A stretch of 64,000 nt of DNA from Coix lacryma-jobi var. lacryma-jobi (taxonomy: Eukaryota; Streptophyta; Magnoliopsida; Poales; Poaceae). Positions 24,085-34,024 of this stretch are shown here, one piece after another; positions within the stretch are counted from its first letter, which is position 1; each line of letters starts with the position of its first letter. The stretch is from contig CM019825.1 of the NCBI GenBank assembly GCA_009763385.1, positions 115,811,131 through 115,875,130 on the forward strand, in the 5' to 3' direction. The notes under the pieces were generated by a model. The model did not search any database. It was given only the letters and a program-made list of their open reading frames with translations, and was not told the origin of the DNA. Made by a program: the position numbers and the translations under genes.

Positions 24085-24498
24085 ATGGGGGAAGCATGTT
24101 GCTTGTTGTACCATAGACTGTCTTTCTGATCCTTTTTGTTTTTGGGTTTTTGAGTCTTTTTTATTTTGTATTGGCTCCGATTCTGACTTCATCATTTATG
24201 CATCTTGCATTTTTAAGCTTCATGTCTATATTCTTGAGAATGAACTTATGCTTTGATTAGTGTATGCTTCGATGATATATGATGTTGCTTGTAGCTTAGG
24301 CTCTTTTTGATCTCTGATACATGGTGTGAGCTAAGCTGTATTTTTCAGAATGATGAACATGCTTAAAGGACTTAAAATTTGATACATGTTCACCATTGAG
24401 ATTGGCAACTAGCATGTGTAGGATGTGTTGAGGTCATTTGAGCTATTTCATATATGCTAGGTTGTTATGTCTCTAGTTCTGAGTCTTTCACTTGCTTG
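24085..24498 (+). mobile_element. S2 3' noncoding region, first part
   Basis: Follows the pol stop directly. Its reverse complement matches S1 at about 18500-18720. It ends with GCTTG (24494-24498), the left target-site duplication of the solo LTR. Confidence 0.7.
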
Positions 24499-25159
24499 TG
24501 AGAACATATATGATGAATGATTGACTTTGATGAGGAAGGTTTGAGGTTTTTACCCGATTGAGTCTATATCCAGTTATGCGCTTAATGCTTATGACTACCC
24601 GGTGGCGTTGAGTTGTGGTGTTTCTGTGTTGGTGTGCGTGTGCGACATGTGTCTCTTGGCTGTGTTGATGTGCAGGTGTGGAGCTCGGATACAGTGGTCT
24701 ATGGCGAGGTGAAGGTCAAGTAGAGACGTGTCGTGCCGATGGACCGGGAGCGGTGAAGGCTGGGCGTGCCGTGCAGCGGACGTGCCATGCCGATGTACCC
24801 AGAGCGGTGAAGGGCGGACGTGAGGCTTGGACTGACGGACCAGAGGGCCAGAGGACCAGCTGTGGTAGCTGGCACGTGGCATCGGCAAGCGAGAGCACAT
24901 GGGGATGTGTGATGCATCGGCCGAGTCGGGAGGAAGACGTGGCGTCGTGACACTTGGCGGGAGGTTGGACACGGGCTTGCATGCGGCGCAAGTGCTGTCG
25001 GCCGAGTCAAGGAGGATGGCGAAGGCGTTGTGCCCGGAGTGGAGGCTGGACATGCATCAGCATCGGTGCCGGTGGTCAGGGTGTGCGAACAACATCCAGT
25101 CTTCGGTGCGGGTTCGGTAGCTGAGCCTCAAAAAGCTACCATCGACGGTTTCCAGGTTT

Positions 25160-25326
25160 CCGAGTTTGGGCCTCAAAACTCGGCGAGGACGGTTTCCAGG
25201 TTTGGGCCTCAAAACCTGGGCGCGCGGGTTTCCGAGTTTGGGCCTCAAAACTCGGGGTGGACGGTTTCCAGGTTTGGGCCTCAAAACCTGGGCTGGCGGG
25301 TTTACCGGTTTGGGCCTCAAAACCGG
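25160..25326 (+). repeat. Array of five covarying hairpins in solo LTR
   Basis: Units lie at 25160-25183, 25196-25219, 25232-25255, 25268-25291 and 25305-25326. Each has an identical loop GGGCCTCA and perfectly paired arms: CCGAGTTT, CCAGGTTT, CCGAGTTT, CCAGGTTT and CCGGTTT. The period is about 36 bp. The array is in U3, about 250 bp upstream of the TATA box. Confidence 0.9.
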
Positions 25327-25579
25327 GGGCGGTCCTAAAGGACTGTCGACGCATGGCGGCACCGAGAGGCTTGCGTTGCGGCGAAGCTATCGGTGAGAAG
25401 ACGCGGCGGTCGACGGTGGTGGCACGTGGCGGCATCAGGGAGGTCGCGTCGTGGCGAAGCTACCGGATGTGCGGGCGTGGCCGTCGGATGAAGATTGACC
25501 GGACTGGACGGTTTTACCCCTGGGGGGTATTTGGGACGAGTGCTTAATGTAAGGGCATTTTGGTCTTCGGACGTGCGCC

Positions 25580-25590
25580 TATATATATAT
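25580..25590 (+). promoter_or_regulatory. TATA box of solo LTR
   Basis: TATATATATAT precedes a purine run in the position expected for a U3 promoter, downstream of the hairpin array. It is still potentially active, since the LTR is complete. Confidence 0.55.
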
Positions 25591-26189
25591 GAGGGGGGCT
25601 GCTAGGGCAGCCGTATCCTTGGGAGTTCTAGGTGGTGTCTCTCTCATTTTGTTCCTGTGAGAGAAGGCTAGGGTTAGGGAGAGTTGGATCTTGTTCTTGA
25701 GCTTTTTGCCATCCAAGCTTTGTGTTGCTAGGATTGGCTTGTAGCCCGACACCGAGTGCTTAATCAATTCATCTTGCTGAATCCAAGGATCAAATTCGTG
25801 GTTGAATTCGCGTTTTGAATTTGTTCTTCGCGTTCTTCTTTTCTCCACGATTTTCTCCTCCCCCGATCTCCCTCTACGCTGCGTCTTTTGCGATTCCGTT
25901 TGAATCAACTTGTTCTTTGATGTGAGGAGAACATTTCCACCGAAGGAATTCATCTCTACCCTCACGAACAAGTAGATCGAGTCGAAATCGTTTTCACTCT
26001 TCGTTCTTCCCCTTTTCTAGTGTTCTTCGGATTTCTCATGGATTAGTTGGGTTGAAGCGATGATATCCTAGGATTAGCTTCCCAACACGTAGAAGAACAC
26101 TTGGGAGAAGTTTGGTTGCAGCCCCATTCGAATTTGTGAGGATCCAATCGATTTTGGTTTTGTCCCGTGGGGATTTTGGGTGTTCTGGG

Positions 26190-26455
26190 CAGTGGCGGAC
26201 TGTCCACCCCCCCATCCGCGGACAGTCCCTGAGTCGGGGCTGGGCCAGAGCAGTCCAGCGCAGCGAGCACTGTGCGCGGTCTGGTGACCGACGGACAGTC
26301 CGGGAAAGAACTGCGGACAGTCCGCGAGTCGCGCAGGGAGAGTCCAGCAGCATTGTTGTTTTGCCCTTTTTGCCGGCGGACAGTCCGGCCCCCTAGTGGC
26401 GGACAGTCCGGCCCACACCGGACAGTCTGGGAGCCTGACGGCGGACTGTCCGGGA
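26190..26455 (+). repeat. Cluster of CGGACAGTCCG-type palindromes in solo LTR
   Basis: At least seven copies or near-copies of GCGGACAGTCC / GCGGACTGTCC occur within about 265 bp, in both orientations (the motif is an odd palindrome with an A/T centre). From memory, Sireviruses carry a similar CCGGACAGTCCGG-like palindromic motif in noncoding regions, which supports the family assignment. Confidence 0.75.
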
Positions 26456-26881
26456 TTCTGCAACTTGTGCAGTTTTAGTACGTTGGCTCTCCCGGCTTTT
26501 CTGTTTTGTTTTCGGACTTCTCGTTTGCTCCTAGAGTTCACCTAGGAACCTCTCTAACTATCTTTGCTACGTGTTAGCATAGGTATTTGGAGGAATTCCG
26601 ACGTAGCCCTCTATCTACGTTCGGGAGTCAGTTTTTGGGTCCGAACTTGACTCGGAGTTTTGGGAGTTTTGGTTTGCTCCCTTGTGTGGTGCCTCGCTGT
26701 GATCCTAGGGATCATCCACCTTCTTTCTGAGGGTCGTGGGCATCGCGTTTGAGTCCGAAACTTTTGGGGTTGATTTTGTTGGGACAAAGGCCGTAATTTC
26801 TGAAAAGAAATTTTAGGCTCCCATTCACCCCCCCCCCCCCCTCTGGTCGCCTTGCTTTAGCATTTTTGGTCCTTCAGCTTG

Positions 26882-28172
26882 GACTATTCATATTCTGCTT
26901 AAAATGAACCAAGTGTTAGTGAAAAGATTGAGATGGGATTGCTTTGTCAGCACATCACGGTATCGAGACTGTTTCTCATAGCACTTTGAGTTAAACTTGA
27001 GCCGTGTAGTGTAAGACCGAAACCGATGCTTTAAGCTTCTGATTGCATATGCATAGGCTTAGCACGGTTGGAAAGTTAGGCAATGACAAGCTTTCAACCT
27101 CTCGCAATCACATGCTGAATTTGAACTTGTGTAATAACCGCTGCAAATTTCTCCGATAAAATCTGAAAACACTCTATGCTTCACTCTATAGCATGATGAT
27201 TGAACTTTGATAGGGGTAGTTCACCTTGTATACAAGTTTAGCACTTGTTTGACTTCCTATCTATACATGTTCAGTGCTATTTTGATGGTGAAACCCTTTT
27301 CTAAATGGCTTAAAACTGCTCACTAAGCTTCTGCATTCATATTCTGTATTCGGTGATCAGTTTGAGCCTTTGCTAGCTCTTTTACTTGTGGCTTAGTAGT
27401 CGGATCAGCACTCCTTAGAGCATTCTTTCACTCTTTCGAGTATATACCTGAAGCTGCTATCTTGCACTTTTAACTCATGTGCATTTGCTTGACTCCGATA
27501 GGCATGACCTAGCTCCGTCTTCCTTACTTGAGCTTTTACCCCTCTCTGTTGATTGCAATTTGCCCCCAAGGGGGAGAATGCTTCTGGTGGTGTCAATTTG
27601 CAATTTATGTTTCACTTGCTGAGGGGGAGTTCTTTGAGTAAGGGGGAGTTTTTTTGTGCCTGTTCCGAGTCGGTTTCTTATTTGATATCGATCGTTTCAG
27701 CTAGTTGTGTCAAGCCTCTGTGCCTCTATCTTGAGGGACTAGCTGTTTTTCATCATGTTTTGATGGTTCTTGATTGGTATCGTGCTTACTGCTGGTTGTG
27801 TTGAGCCTCTGTGCCTCTATCTTGAGGGACTAGCAGTACCTGCTTGTTATGCAGTCTTCGTGTGGTTTCAAGCTCTCAGCTAGTGGTGTTGAGCCCTTTC
27901 TGCCTCTTCTTGAGGACTAGCTTGTTTTTGACTTGGTTGCGTCGAGCCGTTGCCCATGTCTTTGGTTGTTGCTCTGATCTTTTGCTTGGTTATGTCAAAC
28001 CGTTGCCCATGTCTTTGGGGACCAAGTTTTGCTTATCTCGATTTGTTCTTCTTCAGCCTTTTCTCTGGCTTTTGGACATTTCGGATAAGTTTTCTTCTTC
28101 TATCCAATTCTGCTTCTTTTTATTTGGGTTACGGTTTCTATGAGTTGATGATGCACTCATCAAGGGGGAGAT
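26882..28172 (+). mobile_element. S2 3' noncoding region, second part, with polypurine tract
   Basis: Continues S2 after the solo LTR up to the polypurine tract AAGGGGGAGA (28162-28171). Several purine tracts such as AAGGGGGAG occur (27569, 27622, 27641). The hairpin array is at 27698-28026. The short ORFs here differ from those in S1 and are not considered genes. Confidence 0.75.
27698..28026 (+). repeat. Long-loop hairpin array in S2 3' noncoding region
   Basis: Units lie at 27698-27745 (CAGCTAGT/ACTAGCTG), 27788-27837 (ACTGCTGGT/ACTAGCAGT, one wobble), 27878-27922 (AGCTAGT/ACTAGCT) and 27985-28026 (CTTGGT/ACCAAG). A degenerate unit lies near 27930. The loops contain GAGCC...GCC plus either CTCTATCTTGAGGG or CATGTCTTTGGGG. 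Homologous to the S1 array at 1509-1969, in opposite orientation. Confidence 0.8.
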
Positions 28173-28649
28173 TGAGAACACAAGGTTGATATGTGCCCTT
28201 GTGGTTCCCTTCCTGAGTGATGAGTGATCGATCAACGGGCAACATGTCTCTTGGCTGTGTTGATGTGCAGGTGCAGAGCTCGGGCAGTGGTCGAAGGTGA
28301 GGTGAAGGACAAGTAGGGACGTGTCGTGCCGACGGACCGGGAGCGGTGAAGGGCGGACGTGGAGATTGGTCCGACGGACCGGGAGACCTGAGGACCAGCT
28401 GTGGTAGCGGGCACGTGGCGTCGACAAGCAAGAGCACATGGGGATGTGCGGTGCATCGGCCGAGTCGGGAGGAAGGTGATGGCGTCATGACACTTGGCGG
28501 GAGGCCGAGAAGGATGGCGAATGCACTGTGCCCGGCGTGGAGGCTGGACATGCTCCGGCATCGGTGCTGGAACTCGGGGTGTGCGAACCACATCCCGTCT
28601 ACGGCACGGGTTCGGTAGCTGAGCCTCGAAAAACTACCCTCGACGGTTT

Positions 28650-28859
28650 CCAAGTTTGGGCCTCAAAACTCGGGGTGACCGATTTCCGAGTTTGGGCCTC
28701 AAAACTCGGCGTGGACGGTTTCCAGGTTTGGGCCTCAAAACCTGGGCGCGCGGGTTTCTGAGTTTGGGCCACAAAACTCAGCCTGAGGACAGGTTTCCCG
28801 GTTTCAGCCTCAAAACCGGGGGAAGGCCCAGGTTTCCCGGTTTCGGCCTCAAAACCGGG
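28650..28859 (+). repeat. Array of six hairpins in S2 3' LTR
   Basis: Units lie at 28650-28673 (CCAAGTTT, one mismatch), 28686-28709 (CCGAGTTT), 28722-28745 (CCAGGTTT), 28758-28781 (CTGAGTTT), 28797-28820 and 28836-28859 (CCCGGTTT). The last five pair perfectly. Loops vary slightly (GGGCCTCA, GGGCCACA, CAGCCTCA, CGGCCTCA) while arms are preserved. Confidence 0.9.
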
Positions 28860-29117
28860 GGGAGGTCCGCAAAAAGGACGGTCGACGCGTGGCGGCGTGG
28901 AGAGGCTGGCGCAGAGGCGAGGCTATCCACGAGGTAGGCGCGGCGGTCGACTGGGTGGCACGTGGCGGCATCCTGAGGCTTGCGTCGAGGTGAAGCTAAG
29001 GGTGAGGAAGGCGCGTGGCCGCCAGATCAGCCATCAGCAGAGTTGGACCGGGATACCCCTAGGGTTGGCCACTTCGCTCTTGTATCTAGGGGTAGAAAGG
29101 AGATTATTGTTTTAGGC

Positions 29118-29125
29118 TATAAATA
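29118..29125 (+). promoter_or_regulatory. TATA box of S2 3' LTR
   Basis: TATAAATA at the same relative position as the solo-LTR TATA, downstream of the hairpin array. Confidence 0.6.
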
Positions 29126-30317
29126 AGAGAGGCACCCCTCCTCTCCCTCTATCCTTGCAGTCATTTGTTCCTGAGCTCTCTCTCTCTAGCCCTCTGCTTA
29201 GGTTCTAATCATACCTCGCTGCAAGCGATCCGCAGAGACGGAAATCATACCTCTGTGTATTTGGATCTTTTGAGGAAACGAGACCGTATTCTCGTTGTCT
29301 CCTCGTGTGGAGGAATTTCGGCTGAAATCGAATCGTGTTATGTGTTCTTCACGTTTTGGTTTTTCATCTCTTGGAGATTTGCCTCGTTCTCCCTCTCCAC
29401 GAGATGATTTTCGATTCCACTTGAATCAATTCATTCTTGGTCGTGAGCTCCATCTTTCCACCGAAGGATTTCTCCTATAACCTCACGAGTCCATAGATCG
29501 GGTCGATTTTGTGTTCGTTCTTCCTCTTTCTCCCCTTCCCGGTGTTCCTTGGATTTCTCTCGATTGACTTGGATTGGTGCGATGATTTCTTAGGATTAGC
29601 ACCCCAATACGTTGAGGAACACCTGGGAGGAGTTTGATCGAAGTCCTTTTTGATTTGGTGAGGCTTCGATTGAATTTGCCTTTTGCCCCGAGTGTTTTTG
29701 TGCTCTCTATTCATCCGCGGACAGTCCGCGCCCCCAGCGGCGGACTGTCCGGGACTCGGGGCTCGGCAAGGTCAGAACTGTGCAGCGCGACACTGTTCTC
29801 GGTCAAGTGACCGGCGGACAGTCCGCCAGTGACCCGCGGATAGTCTGGAGTCACATCGGACGCAGCACAGGGTTGGCATCGGACGCTTGTGTGTTACTGT
29901 TCACGAGACCCGCGGACAGTCCGACGTTCAAACCGCGGACTGTCCGGGACTCGAACAGGGCTGATGCAGAATTGCCTGTTTTGGGAACTTTTGCCAGCGG
30001 ACAGTCCGCACTTCTAGTGGCGGACAGTCCGATGTTCAGCAGACAGTCTGGGATCCTTACCCCGGACAGTTCGCGAAACGGCTGCTTGTGCTGTTTTGAT
30101 CCTTGGCTTTGGCAGTTGGTTTTGGGGTTTCTCCGGAGGTTCCGCTGTACCACTAGGACATCTCCTAGGGTATCCACCTACTCGTAGGTCGTGAACTCTC
30201 CGGTCGTTTCGAGTCTTTGTTTTTGGGGTGACCTTCTGGGACAAGGGTCATACTATTCACGAGTTGAATTTGAGGCTCCCATTCACCCCCCCCTCTGGTC
30301 GCTAATCCGGTCCTTCA

Positions 30318-31230
30318 CACGAACAAGTAGATCGGGTTGATTTCATTTTCGTGGTGCTTTTTCGGTTCATACACCTTCCCCTTTGATTTCCCGTTGATTG
30401 AATCGATTTGAGCGGATGATTTCTTGGGGATAGTCTCCTAACTACCTCGTGATCATCCTCTCCAAGTTTGGGATCAAGGGATTTTGGTTTGGATCGATTT
30501 GGAGAAGATTTGAGTTGAGGGCGACCGTAATCGCCCTTTCTGGGCACTCGCGGACAGTCCGCCAGTGCCACCGCGGACAGTCCGCACGTCGGGGATCAGC
30601 CGGATCAGTGGCTGTGTTCTTCGGACGGGTTGTTGTTTTTACACCGGCGGACAGTCCGCAGTGTAAAGTCACGGATAGTCCGGGAAGGGTCCAGGGAACT
30701 TCAGAAGCAGTGCGTTTTCGCACTTTTGACCGGCGGACAGTCCGCCATCCCCTCGCGGACAGTCCGCAGTTGGGGCGGACAGTCCGGGACCTCAGGGCCG
30801 GACAGTCCGGGATCCTGCTGAGTGTTACGTTTTAGTGCGTTTGCTCTCCCGGCTTCTTCGCTTGATTTCCGGACTTCTCGTTTGGCCCTAGAGTTGACAA
30901 AGGAACCTCTCTAGGTATCTTTGCTACCTCTTAGCATCGGTATTTTGGGATTTCTCGACGTAGCCTTCCATTTACGTTTGGGACTTGGTTTTTGAGGGTC
31001 GGACCTATGCCGGTGCTTTTGGCGTTTGGTTTGCTATCGCTTTGTGGTGCCTCACTGTGATCCTAGGGATCATCCACCCTCTTCCATGGGTCGTGGGCAT
31101 CACGGTTTCGATCGAAGCTTTCGGGGGTTGATTTTGGGACAAAAGGCCGAAGTTTTGAGAGAAATTTTTTAGGCTCCCATTCACCCCCCCCCCCTCTGAT
31201 CGCCTTGCTATTTGCATTCTCGGTCCTTCA
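30318..31230 (+). mobile_element. 3' part of a third Sirevirus-like LTR (S3)
   Basis: Aligns with the solo LTR from about 25965 onward (starts ACGAACAAGTAGATCG) and ends CGGTCCTTCA at 31230. The preceding 1.5 kb of LTR is absent, as expected if S2 inserted into this LTR and the left part was later lost. Eight CGGACAGTCCG-type palindromes occur at 30549-30811. Tat-like element sequence follows at 31231. Confidence 0.75.
30549..30811 (+). repeat. Cluster of eight CGGACAGTCCG palindromes in S3 LTR
   Basis: Copies of GCGGACAGTCCGC or close variants occur near 30549, 30573, 30646, 30671, 30733, 30754, 30774 and 30797. Spacing is irregular (20-75 bp). The intervening sequence is not repeated, so the palindrome itself is the repeated unit. 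Confidence 0.8.
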
Positions 31231-32140
31231 GACAGTATGCATAGCCGAAATAAAAGCAGTTCGGTTCTGGATCATTGGTAAGCAAAATAATTTGGCAACT
31301 CTCCATAATATAGACATTTGTACCAATGATCGAAATAAGGGGCTAAGGGGTAATTATGCATACCTTGGGATGAATTCCGCATAGACATAGGCAGAGAATA
31401 TGGATGATGCCAAAACCATTGATTTTGATGATTCGGTGCAAATCTACAGCTTCACAACTACTTGTTGAATCTTCTTCTCTCCTTTACCTTTGTTGCACTA
31501 CTTGCTTGAGCATCATCTTTCTGAACTTGGACGCTTCCTTTAGGAACCCACACCAAGCCTTTTTCTTTCAACTGTTCTGCACTAAGCTTCTGCAACTTCC
31601 TTTTTTGCCACTTTGGTAAACCAATTGAGCATATTGGTTTTATTTCTGTTTTGGACAGCGGCAAATCTTTCTTGATTTTAGGCACTCTCATTTTTTTTTG
31701 TTCAGATTTGGCACCTAGAATATCAATAGATGATTCTCCTATTTCTATGCCATCAATAGCTAGATTTTTCAGCACTGCAATAGGCTTTTCAATAGTTGAA
31801 TTTAGATCTGAACTTTTATCTATGTGGTCATCATATTTCACACAGTAAACCTGTTTTACCACTTTCTTCTTATGCTGGGCTCCAGACCGATTTAGATCAA
31901 AACGGTCTTTATAAGATGATGATCTCTCTAAGTGTCTAGGAGCTGCATATTATGGCCGAGAATATGGTGGAATGTGTGCCTCTTGATCAAACCAGCCCCA
32001 AAATGAATAAGGATGAAAATATGTGGGTTGCGGTCCATATGACATAGGGGTTGGCTGCTTAAAAGGGAAATGTGTTGTTGCCGTTTGAGATTCATTCCCT
32101 TGCCAATTCTGATCTTGAGATTTGTGCTTTGGAGGCAATC
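31231..32140 (-). pseudogene. Tat-like Ty3 element, distal gag/linker fragment (left of Tekay insertion)
   Basis: Minus-strand ORFs at 31458-31862 and 31950-32198 form the C-terminal gag-to-pol linker of a Ty3 element. Visible are a proline/tyrosine-rich stretch, then VVKQVYCVKYDD and later WVPKGSVQ. They belong downstream of the gag pieces at 44834-46727, from which they are separated by the 12.6-kb Tekay insertion. Stop codons interrupt the frame near 31940, so it is non-functional. The last five bases, CAATC (32136-32140), are the left TSD of the Tekay element. Confidence 0.65.
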
Positions 32141-33298
32141 TGTAACACCTCTGGTGTTTAAGCATGTAATTAACTTGACATATCATCATTAGCATCATTA
32201 ATCATCTTGATCATGATTTCATGTGTATGCATTTGCTTAGTGTATCATTTTATGTGATGTACCTCTATTGCAAAAACCCTTATTAGCCCACTTCTTCCTA
32301 TAAGGGCAAAATGGTAATTTCACCTCTGTGCCTAGTTCTATGTAATTCTTGTTCAAATTTAGTGCCCTGATGTTTGTTGCTTTGATCCGAGTTCAAAAAT
32401 CAGATTTGAATTGAGTTTCCTTTTGCAAAACCCTAAAATCCCAAATCCTGGATTTATTCCCTTTTTAATAACTTTTTCAAAATTCAAAATTTTGAGTTGG
32501 TTCAAAAAGCAAAGTTGTGAATCTGACCTAGAGGAACAACTTTGGTATTTAAAGATTTCCATGTTTCTATATAAAATTTGGAGTAATTTCAAATTCATTC
32601 AAATTCCAGTTTTTGTCCCCTTTTTAGTTTTAAAAAGTTAATCAAAAACTATTGAGTTTCAGAAAAAGTGTATATTAGCAAAGTTGTAGGTTTTGACAAA
32701 TGGAACAACTTTTATATTGGAAGATTTTCAAGTTTCAGTTTGAAATCCAAAGTAATTTTGATTTGAATCAAATTTGAAAAGTGTTCCCTTTTCTGTTTTT
32801 GAATATAGTTCAAAAACTATTTGGAATTTGAAAATGTTCATATTGACAAAGTTGTAGATCTAATTTTTCTGAACAACTTTGGTATTTGGAGTTTTTGTCG
32901 CACAGTTCAAATTTTGGGAGATTTTTGCAAAATACAGAACCTGGCCAAAAGTCAAACCCTAGACCCTAGCACTGTTCTTCTTCCCGTAGAGCCAGAGGCC
33001 AGGGGGGGCCCGGCCATGGCGCCGGCGCTGCGGCTGCAGCGCAGGCGGCTGCTCCCCACGCGCCACCAACCTGCCACCGCTGTTCCCCTGTTCCCTCCGC
33101 GCCCGCACGCGAGCGCTGACTCTCGCTCTCGGCCCCTACAGTGCCCAGCCGCCGCCGCCGCGTGGCCATCGCCGGCCGAGCATTGCGCCCGAGCCCCGGC
33201 TGCACGCCAGCTCGACCGCCAGAGCGCAATCGAGTGCGCACGCCCCCGCAAACCTTACTCGCGTAGCCCCGAGGTCTCTACCGGCCCCTGGCCGCGGC

Positions 33299-33305
33299 TA
33301 TATAA
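33299..33305 (+). promoter_or_regulatory. TATA box of Tekay 5' LTR
   Basis: TATATAA within GGC-TATATAA-GCCCG, conserved at 41641 and, on the other strand, in the three-LTR element. Expected to start the genomic transcript near 33330. Confidence 0.65.
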
Positions 33306-33511
33306 GCCCGCCGGAGCCCGACCTCCGCACTCCACCTCCGCCACCGTGGCCAGCTCTCTCCAGTCACTCCGCCGCTCCACCACCTAGCTCGGAAGCTCCG
33401 CCTTGAGCTCGTGAAGCTTTCCCACCCTTCAATTTCACCTTCCCCGCCTCCGTTCGCCCGGCGTAAGCTCGCCGTCCCCATCTCCGGCCGAAACCCGGCG
33501 AGCTCGGGTTC

Positions 33512-34024
33512 GTGGAATTCGCCGCCTCCGGCCGTGATCATCTCTCACCGACCCCCGTGTTGTGTTCTTTGACCCCGTGCGACTCTAACCCGGCCCTTGC
33601 GGTCGCTGTTGTTGCTCAGGACCGCCGGACCGCCGGAGCGCCGCCGCGGTCATCTTCTCCCCCGAGCGTGTCGAGCCTCACCTTCGTGTCGAGCCTCACC
33701 CTCGAGTCGAGCCTCACCCTCGAGAACGAGTCGAGCCTCACCCTCGAGCCCTGCCTCCGACACGTGGTAAGCATCCGAGCCCTCCCAGTCAGGTCTCGGA
33801 CAGAGGCCTGTTTCTCCGCTTCGCCCGAGCCCAAGCCTCGGCGAGCGCATGCCCTCCGCTTCGCCCGAGCCCAAGCCTCGGCGACGCATGCTCTCCGCCT
33901 CGCCCGAGTCCGGCCTCGGACTGAGACTCACTTCTCCGTCTCGCCCGAGCCTCCGGGCCAGGCCTCGGCCGAAGCTATCGCTTCCGTCTCGACCGAGCCC
34001 CGCGACTCGCCGAGCCCGGCCTAG
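33512..34024 (+). CDS. Possible LTR-encoded small protein, 170 aa (speculative)
   Basis: First long ORF downstream of the LTR TATA box, starting about 180 bp after the expected transcript start. It is arginine-, serine- and proline-rich with short tandem repeats (SSLTLE, SPEPKPRR-like). The equivalent ORF in the three-LTR element (minus strand, 5177-5686, 10712-11221, 16249-16758) begins similarly (MKFAASGHDH versus MEFAASGRDH), is 169 codons long and ends with the same RDSPSPA, although the middle is frame-shifted. I recognise no domain. GC-rich repeats often stay open by chance, so a coding role is unproven. Confidence 0.2.
   Translation: MEFAASGRDHLSPTPVLCSLTPCDSNPALAVAVVAQDRRTAGAPPRSSSPPSVSSLTFVSSLTLESSLTLENESSLTLEPCLRHVVSIRALPVRSRTEACFSASPEPKPRRAHALRFARAQASATHALRLARVRPRTETHFSVSPEPPGQASAEAIASVSTEPRDSPSPA
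33660..34020 (+). repeat. GC-rich minisatellite in Tekay LTR
   Basis: Two kinds of tandem unit are present. An 18-bp unit based on TCGAGCCTCACC (33672-33760) differs in copy number between the two LTRs. A unit of about 40 bp, based on CTTCGCCCGAGCC followed by AAGCCTCGGCGA (33800-34010), is imperfectly repeated four to five times. The same units occur reversed in the three-LTR element (5200-5520). Confidence 0.7.

Larger units (their letters stand above)
24499..26876 (+). mobile_element. Solo LTR of Sirevirus-like Copia family
   Basis: A 2378-bp LTR begins TGAGAACA and ends GGTCCTTCA. It is flanked by a perfect 5-bp duplication GCTTG (24494-24498 and 26877-26881), with no primer-binding site or polypurine tract beside it. 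Removing it joins S2 noncoding sequence into a segment that aligns with S1 around 18480-18500. It is therefore a solo LTR left by recombination between the two LTRs of an element inserted into S2. It contains the hairpin array (25160-25326), a TATA box (25580) and CGGACAGTCCG palindromes (26190-26455). Confidence 0.9.
28173..30317 (+). mobile_element. 3' LTR of S2
   Basis: 2145 bp from TGAGAACA, directly after the polypurine tract, to TCCTTCA. It has a hairpin array at 28650-28859, a TATA box at 29118-29125 (TATAAATA) and CGGACAGTCCG palindromes at 29715-30070. It differs clearly from the solo LTR, so it represents another subfamily or an older copy. The next bases, CACGA, could be its TSD, but the left side of S2 is deleted and cannot confirm this. 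Confidence 0.85.

Noticed and set aside
26827..26843. Long poly-C runs near LTR ends (also 30285 and 31184) as functional elements
   Set aside because: Run length varies between copies at the same position of the LTR, consistent with slippage or base-calling error in a homopolymer.
25160..28859. Hairpin and palindrome arrays as a CRISPR array
   Set aside because: The repeats are in plant retrotransposon LTRs, arms vary and period is short (36 bp) with no unique spacers of constant length and no cas genes. They are element-internal repeats.
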